The notes beneath the pieces were generated by a model. It was not told the origin of the DNA. It saw only the letters and a program-made list of their open reading frames with translations, and did not search any database. From Demetria terragena DSM 11295 (GTDB lineage: Bacteria > Actinomycetota > Actinomycetes > Actinomycetales > Dermatophilaceae): DNA of 64,000 nt. Below are positions 29,160 through 36,628 of this stretch, piece by piece. The position numbers and the translations under genes are program-made. Where the stretch lies: positions 1-64,000 of the forward strand of contig NZ_AQXW01000001.1 of the NCBI RefSeq assembly GCF_000376825.1, written 5' to 3'. Every line of letters begins with the position of its first letter. Within the stretch, counting starts at the first letter, position 1.

Positions 29160-30133
29160 ACCTCTGGACGAGCGGCTGCCACCGACGGCCGCCTGGCGCT
29201 CATCAGGCCCGCCCCGAGTGCGGCGAGAAGGCTGATCCCCACCCCGATGAACAGCGCTGGCTCGATCGACGAGCGAACGCTCGGTGTCAGAAGGTCCAGT
29301 CCCAGAGCACTCAGCAGCTGACCCGCCACGGAGACCAACCCAAAGGTCAGCACACCGACCTCGTGCACCGCCCATGACATGATCGCGATAAACGTGATCC
29401 CGCACAGGGCGCCCAGCCAGGACCACCACGGCGCGCCGGACGGGAACGCCCACGAGCCGGATTGGGTCACCAAGGTCACGAGGGCGACGACGACCAGGAT
29501 CACCATCCCGAAGAAGAAGTTCTGCCAGGTCGTTGCGAGCGGTTGACCAACCACGTGGTTGACCTGCGAGTTGATGCTCTGCTGCACGGCGACCGCCCCA
29601 CCGATCAGGACTGCCAGCACGATCGGCGCTACCGCGATCGCGGCCGCGCCGCCACGACCGGTTGCCGACACCGCGACTCCGAGAAGGCCCAAGAGAGCGA
29701 AGCCGATTCTCGATCGGGTCACGGCATGTTTGCCGCCTGAACCCCAGCCGAGCCGGTCGACACCCAGTCCCGAGGCGGTTTGCCCGGCGAGCGTCGCCAC
29801 ACTAAAGATGGCGACGCCGACCAGCGGTACGGCAAACGTCTGCGCGGCGACAAAAAGCCCACCAATGAGCCCACCGAGGCACTGGAACCAACGGAGACGA
29901 CCGTCGCGTACGGCCGTCGGGATGTCGCGCACGGAGGCGCGTACCCGCGGCATCAGGAACAACAGCACTGTCAGGATCACCAGACCTGAGCCAAACGACC
30001 ACAGCGCAGCCATGATGGGCCGACCGCTTTGCTCGCTCAACGTGCCGTTGATCCGTGACTGCAGCGCCAGCAGTGCGCCGCAGGCAAAGGCGCCGAGCAA
30101 GGACAGGGTGCGGGTGCGCGAACCGGATTCCAT
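29156..30133 (-). CDS. DMT-superfamily permease (YdcZ-like, duplicated)
   Basis: 325 aa with about ten hydrophobic segments and two related halves: GALLALQSRINGTLSEQSGR in the first and GGAVAVQQSINSQVNHVVGQ in the second. The LQ/QQ-x-IN signature and duplication fit the DUF606/YdcZ branch of the drug/metabolite transporters. It starts at the last base of the purH stop (TGATG), so it is co-translated with purH. Substrate unknown; purine or folate export cannot be claimed. Confidence 0.85.
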   Translation of the reverse strand: MESGSRTRTLSLLGAFACGALLALQSRINGTLSEQSGRPIMAALWSFGSGLVILTVLLFLMPRVRASVRDIPTAVRDGRLRWFQCLGGLIGGLFVAAQTFAVPLVGVAIFSVATLAGQTASGLGVDRLGWGSGGKHAVTRSRIGFALLGLLGVAVSATGRGGAAAIAVAPIVLAVLIGGAVAVQQSINSQVNHVVGQPLATTWQNFFFGMVILVVVALVTLVTQSGSWAFPSGAPWWSWLGALCGITFIAIMSWAVHEVGVLTFGLVSVAGQLLSALGLDLLTPSVRSSIEPALFIGVGISLLAALGAGLMSARRPSVAAARPEV

Positions 30134-31734
30134 CAGTGCGCGAAGTGGCGTGCGCCCGTGAAATACATCGTGACGCCCGCCTGTTCCGCCGCCTCGATTG
30201 TCTCGGCGTCACGTTTGGAGCCACCTGGTGCGACCACGGCTCGCACTCCGGCGTCCAGCAGAACCTGAAGCCCATCGGCGAACGGGAAGAACGCATCGGA
30301 GGCTGCGACGCTGCCGCGAGCTCGATCGGCTCCGGCTCGCTGTACCGCTAGGTGGCAGGAGTCCACTCGGTTGACCTGGCCCATGCCGATCCCCACCGAG
30401 GCACCATCACGCGCGAGCAGGATGGCGTTGGACTTCACCGCCCGGATCGCCCGCCAGGCGAAGGCCAGATCGTGCAATGTCGACTCGGATGCCGCCGTCC
30501 CGGCCACCAAGCGCCAGTCGGCGACGGTGTCACCGCCGACGACCGCACCGGACTCGTCGGTCACCTGAGCGTCGAGTCGGTCGAACTCCTGCAACAAGGC
30601 ACCACCGCTGATCATGCGGATGTCCACCTCGCCTGGCCGACCATCGGTCCTCAGCAGGCGAATCGCCTTCTTACGCTGGAGGATTTCCACGGCCTCCGGC
30701 TCGTAGTCGGGGGCCACGACGACCTCGGTGAAGATGTCTTTGACCGTTTCGGCCATGGCGGCACTGACCGTGGTGTTGGTGGCGATCACGCCACCGTAAG
30801 CCGACACCGGATCACACGCATGGGCCTTGGCGTGAGCATCGGCAACATCCGAACCCACTGCAATGCCACAGGGGTTCGCGTGTTTGATCACGGCGACGGT
30901 CGGCTGATCACCATGGTCGTACGCCGCCCGCATCGCGGCATCGGCATCGACGTAGTTGTTGAAAGACATGTCCTTGCCGTGCAGTTGCTCGGCGTGCGCG
31001 AGGCTACTGCCGTCCCGCGCGGCCGGATCTGCATACAACGCCGCCTGCTGGTGCGGGTTCTCGCCATAGCGCAGCCCCCGCTCCTTGGTCCAGGTCTGAC
31101 CAAACCAGCCGGGTAGGTCGCGCTCTGAGGCACCCTCGCCGGCGAATCGCTGCATCCACGACGCGACGGCAACGTCATAGCTCGCGGTGTGTTCAAACGC
31201 TTCCGCCGCCAACTGCTGACGCTCGGCGAGGGTGAATCCCCCTGCGGCCACAGCGTTTTCGATGTCTGGGTAGCGATCGGGAGAGGTGACGATAGCCACT
31301 GTCGGGTGGTTCTTCGCTGCCGCGCGCACCATCGACGGGCCGCCAATATCGATCTGCTCCACACACTCATCCGGTGACGCCCCAGAGGCAACGGTCTGGG
31401 TGAACGGGTACAGATTGCTCACCACCAGGTCGAACGGCTCGACACCGAGTTGGTCGAGCTGCTGCACGTGCTCAGCCTTGCGGGAATCGGCCAGAATTCC
31501 GGCGTGCACCATCGGGTGCAAGGTCTTCACGCGGCCCTCGAGGCATTCCGGGAAGCCCGTCAGATCTTCGACCTTGGTGACGGGAATCCCGAGACTTTCG
31601 ATGAGGGCAGAGGAACCGCCCGTGGAGACGAGCTCGATCCCCACAGCGTGGAGCCCGCGGGCGAGGTCATCAAGGCCGGACTTGTCATAGACACTGATCA
31701 GCGCGCGGCGCAACGGTCGACGGTCGGGGGTCAT
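30133..31734 (-). CDS. purH: Bifunctional AICAR formyltransferase / IMP cyclohydrolase
   Basis: 533 aa, last two steps of IMP synthesis. The N-terminal cyclohydrolase domain has [18 protein letters not shown] and STGGS; the transformylase domain has the catalytic [13 protein letters not shown] and [11 protein letters not shown], ending in [11 protein letters not shown]. The ATG at 31734 has AAGGA 5 nt upstream. A ZTP riboswitch lies in the leader. purN, usually adjacent in actinobacteria, is 13 kb away on the same strand, separated by exopolysaccharide island 1. Confidence 0.97.
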   Translation of the reverse strand: MTPDRRPLRRALISVYDKSGLDDLARGLHAVGIELVSTGGSSALIESLGIPVTKVEDLTGFPECLEGRVKTLHPMVHAGILADSRKAEHVQQLDQLGVEPFDLVVSNLYPFTQTVASGASPDECVEQIDIGGPSMVRAAAKNHPTVAIVTSPDRYPDIENAVAAGGFTLAERQQLAAEAFEHTASYDVAVASWMQRFAGEGASERDLPGWFGQTWTKERGLRYGENPHQQAALYADPAARDGSSLAHAEQLHGKDMSFNNYVDADAAMRAAYDHGDQPTVAVIKHANPCGIAVGSDVADAHAKAHACDPVSAYGGVIATNTTVSAAMAETVKDIFTEVVVAPDYEPEAVEILQRKKAIRLLRTDGRPGEVDIRMISGGALLQEFDRLDAQVTDESGAVVGGDTVADWRLVAGTAASESTLHDLAFAWRAIRAVKSNAILLARDGASVGIGMGQVNRVDSCHLAVQRAGADRARGSVAASDAFFPFADGLQVLLDAGVRAVVAPGGSKRDAETIEAAEQAGVTMYFTGARHFAH

Positions 31735-31763
31735 GGCGTTCCTTGTCCTGTTGACACCGTGAG

Positions 31764-31838
31764 CGCACCCAGGCGGGCGATGCGCAGCCTTCAGTCACTC
31801 CCCGATGGTTGGCCCATCTACGCCAGTCGTGATGACCG
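31764..31838 (-). ncRNA. ZTP riboswitch (pfl motif) in the purH leader
   Basis: On the reverse strand the leader contains the pfl-motif hallmarks in order: GGTCATCACGACTGGCG, a short hairpin (ATGG-GCCAA-CCAT), CGGGGAGTGAC, a variable helix, then CGCCCGCCTGGG. These match the conserved ACUGGC, GGGGAG and CCGCCUGGG elements of ZTP riboswitches, which turn on purine and folate genes when ZMP/ZTP (AICAR) builds up. purH is the classic target because it uses ZMP. TAGACT (31841-31846) just upstream is a good -10. CCTG in the aptamer tail could pair with CAGG at the purH ribosome binding site, so translational control is possible. Confidence 0.88.
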
Positions 31839-31840
31839 TG

Positions 31841-31846
31841 AGTCTA
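31841..31846 (-). promoter_or_regulatory. -10 element of purH
   Basis: TAGACT lies directly upstream of the ZTP aptamer, giving a leader of about 100 nt. Confidence 0.5.
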
Positions 31847-32064
31847 CCGAGGACGGTCCGTGGCGGCCCATCCGAGGTCGCGACCGCGGCCATGCCACTT
31901 GACAACAGTGTCCACTTTTAGGAACAGTGTTCTTCACACGTAGCGCCGCGGGGACTTGGGGCGTTTCGTTTCAGGGAGCCCATGAATGCGCCGACATCTG
32001 TCGGCATCCGTTGACCAGGCGTGCAGACGTGCCTCCCGTCAATCTAGACCAGGGAGGGGCATCG
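31847..32064. other. Noncoding upstream region of exopolysaccharide island 1
   Basis: 218 bp between the purH promoter and the first island gene; the whole purH to island spacer, including the riboswitch, is 330 bp. It holds TTGACA (31899-31904), two copies of AACAGTGT 19 bp apart (31904 and 31923), and the perfect 11-bp palindrome GAACAGTGTTC (31922-31932). These could form the island promoter and operator; no well-spaced -10 is seen. A near copy of the palindrome lies at the other island end (44753-44763). Confidence 0.6.
31922..31932. promoter_or_regulatory. GAACAGTGTTC palindrome at left island boundary
   Basis: Perfect 11-bp palindrome centred on one base, about 135 bp upstream of the first island gene; possible operator of the whole polysaccharide cluster. 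Confidence 0.35.
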
Positions 32065-33561
32065 ATGCAGCACATGGGTCTACGGCGTCCAGGGGATTCC
32101 ACACACGAAGGCCTCGACGCCGACGCTGCGATCCCCCAGAGCGCACCGCGCCCCGCACCGCAGTGGATTCCGCGATATCGCCGCGCTGCTGTCGTCCTCG
32201 ATGCTCTGGCGGCCATGGCCGCCGTCTGTGCTGCGCATGTGGCAAGCGTGGCGCTTGGCATGCCCTCACCGGTGCCTGCTGGGTCAAATCTGCTCCTGCT
32301 TCTGGCGCCCGTCGTGTGGATTGCCAGCCTTGCACTCTCGCGCGCCTATGACCAACGCCACCTGGGCGACGGACCGAGCGAGTACGGCACCATGCCGCAG
32401 GCGGCCGTCCGGCTGCTCGCCGCGGGTGCGGTTGTCGGAGCACCCTTCCTCGGGCACCTCCCCCGCTGGGGAACCCTGCTCGTGCTGATCGGCCTGCCGG
32501 TCGCCGTCACGTTGTCTTTGGTGCTTCGCTATCTCTTGCGGCAGTCGCTGCACCGCGCCCGGAGCCAGCATGGCCGGGCCATGCAGCGCACCGTAGTGCT
32601 GGGTTGCCAAGAGTCAGTCTCAGAACTTGTCACGGAGTTCCGGCGAGAATCGACCCGCGGCTTCCTCGCCGTCGGTAGCTGCACGCCGACCGCAGACCCT
32701 CTCCCCGGTTTGCCGTTCGGCGGGTTGCTCCACTCACCGCTGCCGACGATTGACGCAGCCCAGGCTGACGTCGTGGTCGTTGCTCACCCGTCCGGGCTGG
32801 ACTCCACCGCCCTCCGCCGGTTGTCGTGGGCCCTGGAAGAACGCGGCGTTGAACTCATGGTCGCCCCAGGAATCACCGAGGTCGCTGGCCCCAGGCTGTC
32901 GATTCGGCCGTCGGCCAGCCTGGCGCTCTTGCACGTCGAAAGCCCCGCCTCCAGTGGCGGCGCCCTCGTGGGCAAAGTCATCTTTGACCGCATCGTCGCG
33001 TTCGCGCTGGGACTCATCTTGCTTCCCCTATTCATCATCGTTGCTCTCTGCGTCAAGGTCGATAGCAAGGGCCCAATCTTGTTTCGCCAGAAGCGAATTG
33101 GTGCACGCGGCGAACCATTTTCGATGGTCAAATTCCGGTCGATGTCTACCGATGCCGAGGCTCGCTTGGCAGACCTTCAGCGCGCAAAGAACGATGGAAG
33201 TGGCCCGCTCTTCAAGCATCGACACGACCCTCGGGTGACTCGTATTGGCCGGATCCTGCGCCGCTATTCGTTGGATGAACTCCCGCAGTTGTGGAATGTC
33301 CTCACTGGTGACATGTCGCTCGTCGGCCCCCGTCCCCCACTCCCATCTGAGGTGGCCACCTATGAGCCCGATGCCGTGCGCCGATTGCGGGTTCGTCCTG
33401 GCCTCACCGGCCTGTGGCAGGTCAGCGGTCGAAGCGACCTGTCGTGGGATGAGTCGCTACGTCTCGACTTGCGGTACGTCGACAACTGGTCGGTGATGTT
33501 CGACCTACAGATTTTGTGGCGCACCGTCCGTGCTGTGGTCCGCGGACACGGGGCCTACTAA
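32065..33561 (+). CDS. Polyprenyl-phosphate sugar-phosphate transferase (initiating), island 1
   Basis: 498 aa. First step of polymer assembly: transfer of sugar-1-phosphate to undecaprenyl phosphate. An N-terminal block of about four hydrophobic segments is followed by a Rossmann-like cytoplasmic part (RTVVLGCQESVSELV), another membrane helix, and the bacterial sugar transferase domain with [33 protein letters not shown] and [14 protein letters not shown]. It ends in GHGAY. ATG 32065 has GGGAGGGG 5 nt upstream. It opens the island. Paralogous to the transferase at 58981-60372. The sugar (glucose or galactose are typical) is not deducible. Confidence 0.94.
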   Translation: MQHMGLRRPGDSTHEGLDADAAIPQSAPRPAPQWIPRYRRAAVVLDALAAMAAVCAAHVASVALGMPSPVPAGSNLLLLLAPVVWIASLALSRAYDQRHLGDGPSEYGTMPQAAVRLLAAGAVVGAPFLGHLPRWGTLLVLIGLPVAVTLSLVLRYLLRQSLHRARSQHGRAMQRTVVLGCQESVSELVTEFRRESTRGFLAVGSCTPTADPLPGLPFGGLLHSPLPTIDAAQADVVVVAHPSGLDSTALRRLSWALEERGVELMVAPGITEVAGPRLSIRPSASLALLHVESPASSGGALVGKVIFDRIVAFALGLILLPLFIIVALCVKVDSKGPILFRQKRIGARGEPFSMVKFRSMSTDAEARLADLQRAKNDGSGPLFKHRHDPRVTRIGRILRRYSLDELPQLWNVLTGDMSLVGPRPPLPSEVATYEPDAVRRLRVRPGLTGLWQVSGRSDLSWDESLRLDLRYVDNWSVMFDLQILWRTVRAVVRGHGAY

Positions 33562-33563
33562 CG

Positions 33564-34340
33564 ATGCACATGTCGACTGCAGCTACAGCGCACGTCACCC
33601 CGGGCGTCCAAGTCGCGGGGGTCGCCCTACTCGATGGCACGGTGGACTCTCTGGCACAACACCTGGTCGGGCTGGTGCATGCGCCTGGCACGGACGTCGC
33701 AGTCGGGGTCAACGCACACGTGATCAACCTCGGGCAACGGGACGCCTCGCTCCGGGAGTTTCTGGGTACCTCGCTGAACTATGCGGACGGCCAGTCGGTG
33801 GTATGGGCGGGTCGCTTCCTCGGCGGTCAAGTCACTGAGCGAGTCGCCACGACCGATCTTGCCGAGCCGTTGCTGCGCGAAGCCGCCGCCGCCGACCTTC
33901 GAGTGTTCTTCTTCGGCAGCGCTCCCGGTGTAGCCGATCGCGCCGCCAGTCGACTGCGAGAGCAGATTCCCGGACTCCAGATTCGCGCGTGTGATGGATA
34001 TCCCGACGACATGGACCAGGTGCTCTACCAGATCGCCGACCATCAGACGGCGATCTTGTTCGTCGGTCTGGGCGATCCCCTGCAGCAGCAATGGATTACC
34101 CGCCACCGCGCCGACCTCCCATCACTGGTCTTGACCTGCGGTGGACTATTCGACTGGCTGAGTCAGTCCAATCCACGAGCGCCCCACTGGATGATCGCCG
34201 CCGGGCTGGAATGGCTCTGGCGGCTTGGGCTCGAGCCCCGCCGACTCGGACGTCGCTACGTCGTCGGCAATCCAGCGTTCATTGCCACCGTGTTGAAACA
34301 ACGGTGGACGACCACTGCATCCACGTGGGGCCAGCGTTGA
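33564..34340 (+). CDS. WecB/TagA/CpsF-family glycosyltransferase
   Basis: 258 aa. Family tracts: NAHVINLGQRDASLREFL, LNYADGQSVVWAGRFLG, FFFGSAPGVADRAA and VGLGDPLQQQWI, ending in LEWLWRLGLEPRRLGRRY. Homologues add ManNAc or a related sugar to lipid-linked GlcNAc (TagA, wall teichoic acid) or act in capsule synthesis. This likely adds the second sugar after the initiating transferase. The ATG is 2 nt after that gene's stop, and its own stop overlaps the flippase start by TTGA. Confidence 0.92.
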   Translation: MHMSTAATAHVTPGVQVAGVALLDGTVDSLAQHLVGLVHAPGTDVAVGVNAHVINLGQRDASLREFLGTSLNYADGQSVVWAGRFLGGQVTERVATTDLAEPLLREAAAADLRVFFFGSAPGVADRAASRLREQIPGLQIRACDGYPDDMDQVLYQIADHQTAILFVGLGDPLQQQWITRHRADLPSLVLTCGGLFDWLSQSNPRAPHWMIAAGLEWLWRLGLEPRRLGRRYVVGNPAFIATVLKQRWTTTASTWGQR

Positions 34341-35881
34341 CCGCCGGCGTCTCCCAGCCAGGCGCTCCCCCGTCGTCAGCCCGGACCGAGAAGCCCACTC
34401 CCTCAGACCTGGCACGTGGTGGCGCCATAGGTCTCGCGGGCTCGATCACCGGATCGGTGATGGGGCTCTTGCTGGTCATCGTGCTGGGCAACATGCTGGG
34501 CGACACCGGAGCGGGAGTCGTCCTGCAGGCCATTGCCGTCTTCACGGTCGCCCTCGCGGTGGGCCGCTTCGGCATGGACTCGACGGCTCTGTGGCTGCTC
34601 CCCCGGCTGCGTGAGGACTCCCCCGAACAGGTCCGTGCCGCCGTACGATTGCTTCTGCTCGGTGCCGCCGCCGCAGGTCTCGCGAGCGCAGCGGTGCTCT
34701 ACCTGACGGCAGGACTCATTCCGACCGACCAATCGTCGTTGAACCAGTCCATTCGCTCGGTCGCGTGGGCGCTGCCCATCGCCGCGACCGCGTTGGTGGC
34801 GCTCGCGGTGAGTCGCGCTCTTGGCGGGTTGCGAACGTACGCGCTCATTGGCAACGTCGTGCTGCCCACCTCACGAGTATTGGCCGTCCTCATCGCAGCC
34901 GGAGCTGGTCTATCAACGACCGGCGTCGCTGCGGCATGGGCGGTCATGCTGGTTCCCGCGCTGCTGCTGGCCCTTGGCGCAGTTCATCGGCAGTTGGCCT
35001 TTGAGCTCGGGTCGGTTCCTCGGCAGTGCCCCCGCGAACTGCCTGGCCGCGTCATGCGCTTCGGACTTCTGCGAGTTGTCTCGGCGGTCCTGGAGCAGAT
35101 GCTGTTGTGGCTCGATGTCGTGCTCGTCGGACTTATTGCCGGCCCCGCCGCGGCGGGCGTCTACGGCGCTGCCAGTCGACTCGTCATGGCCGGTACAGTG
35201 GTCGATACCGCCATTCGTACGGTCGTGTCGCCCTGGTTCAGTCGTGCGGTGCACCGCAAGGACACGGCCGGTCTAGCGGACATATTCCGGACCGCAACCA
35301 CGTGGCTGGTGCTGTTTGGAACGCCGATTCATCTGCTGCTCGCGTGCTTCGCACCGTTGCCACTGTCACTCGTTGGCCCCGAATTTGCTTCGGGCGCCTC
35401 GGTGGTCACGATCCTGTGCATCGGGGCGATCGTCACCTTCCTTGCCGGCAATGTCCATTCACTCCTCGTGATGAGTGGCCGCAGCGGCCTCGCCGCGACA
35501 AACAAGGCCATAGCGGTCGCCGTAAACCTAGGCTTGGTCGCCATCCTCGTGCCTCGGTGGGGAATCGTTGGCGCCGCGATCGCGTGGTCAGCTGCCACGA
35601 TGCTGGACGCGGCACTCGCGGGCACTCAGGTGCGCTCAACGCTTCACCAGTCCGTCTGGTCAGCAGCAGCGTTTCGGCCGTTGACCGCGGGGCTGATCAC
35701 GGTCGGGCTTCCAGCGCTCCTGTGCCGGGTGCTTCTCGGCGCCACCTGGACCTCGCTCGCTGTCGCACTCGCCGTCGGCGCGGCGGCATTCATCGTCTGG
35801 ATCAGGCGTGATGCCCAAGCCTTCCAGATCGCCGCCTTAACCAGCATTATCCGTCGACCGACAGCGGGAGCTGCCACATGA
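34337..35881 (+). CDS. Polysaccharide flippase (Wzx-like)
   Basis: 514 aa, about 14 hydrophobic segments of the MATE-like oligosaccharide flippase fold (GAIGLAGSITGSVMGLLLVI, LGNMLGDTGAGVVLQ, SRLVMAGTVVDTAIR). It moves lipid-linked repeat units across the membrane. The start is a TTG overlapping the TagA-like stop (TTGA); GTGGGG lies upstream. Upstream bases are open but belong to the previous gene. Coupled to the lipoprotein by ATGA. Confidence 0.9.
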   Translation: MTAGVSQPGAPPSSARTEKPTPSDLARGGAIGLAGSITGSVMGLLLVIVLGNMLGDTGAGVVLQAIAVFTVALAVGRFGMDSTALWLLPRLREDSPEQVRAAVRLLLLGAAAAGLASAAVLYLTAGLIPTDQSSLNQSIRSVAWALPIAATALVALAVSRALGGLRTYALIGNVVLPTSRVLAVLIAAGAGLSTTGVAAAWAVMLVPALLLALGAVHRQLAFELGSVPRQCPRELPGRVMRFGLLRVVSAVLEQMLLWLDVVLVGLIAGPAAAGVYGAASRLVMAGTVVDTAIRTVVSPWFSRAVHRKDTAGLADIFRTATTWLVLFGTPIHLLLACFAPLPLSLVGPEFASGASVVTILCIGAIVTFLAGNVHSLLVMSGRSGLAATNKAIAVAVNLGLVAILVPRWGIVGAAIAWSAATMLDAALAGTQVRSTLHQSVWSAAAFRPLTAGLITVGLPALLCRVLLGATWTSLAVALAVGAAAFIVWIRRDAQAFQIAALTSIIRRPTAGAAT

Positions 35882-36567
35882 GTTCCGCCTTCAAGACTTT
35901 CACCTCAACCCTTCTAGGTCTGGCCGTGCTGACGTCCTGCTCGACGTCAGAGGAAAAGGCTGATCGCTCTAAGGCGCCGTCTGAGCAACCCAGCGCAACC
36001 TCAGCCGGGGTGGACTCCACACCCAGTGCTATCGCTCCCACCGCGTCCCCCACGTCCGCGCGGGCCCGCGCCAAAGGCTCCGATGCGCCCACCTCAGCGA
36101 GCCGTCGATCGGCGCGCTCATCACAAGCCGCGCCGACTGCGGCGCTACCCAAGACCAAGCCCGGTCCGATTGACCGCGGCAGGGCCACGACTCTTGTCAG
36201 CACAGTGGTCGGACAGTCGGTCGCCCCAGTCCCTAGTGACCGCAGCCTGCAAAAGGTCTTCGACCCCGTTGCGACCGGAGACTTTCTGGCCGAGCTCAAA
36301 GCCCGACGTAGCGAGCTGCAGACCAACGGCTGGACCGAGCAAGGTGGGGTTGAAGTGGTGTCGGTGAAAGTGACCCCACGCAGCAATGGAAAAGCAACGG
36401 TCACGGCCTGTTTGGACCAGTCTGAGGTACGCGTGATCGACGCCAACGGGAAAAGGCTCCCGGCGTCCAGCGTGCCTCGGGCGCAGCACATCTACGACCT
36501 CACTCAGCGCTCAGACAAGTCTTGGCGCATCACCGCACACCGCTTCCCTAACGACCCAACCTGTTGA
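35878..36567 (+). CDS. Secreted lipoprotein of the exopolysaccharide island
   Basis: 229 aa. Lipobox LAVLTSC with the modified Cys near residue 21 and a weakly charged n-region (MSSAFKTF). A Ser/Thr/Ala-rich linker runs to about residue 95. The C-terminal 130 residues form a compact domain with an NTF2/Mce-associated-like alternation (FLAELKARRSELQTNGWTEQ; VSVKVTPRSNGKATVTACLD). Overlaps the flippase by ATGA. Function unknown; probably an envelope partner of polymer export. Confidence 0.85.
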   Translation: MSSAFKTFTSTLLGLAVLTSCSTSEEKADRSKAPSEQPSATSAGVDSTPSAIAPTASPTSARARAKGSDAPTSASRRSARSSQAAPTAALPKTKPGPIDRGRATTLVSTVVGQSVAPVPSDRSLQKVFDPVATGDFLAELKARRSELQTNGWTEQGGVEVVSVKVTPRSNGKATVTACLDQSEVRVIDANGKRLPASSVPRAQHIYDLTQRSDKSWRITAHRFPNDPTC

Positions 36568-36628
36568 CCGGACCCGGTTGGTTCCCGCCAATCAGTCCAC
36601 CCAACTTGACTGCAACTGAAGGAGATTC

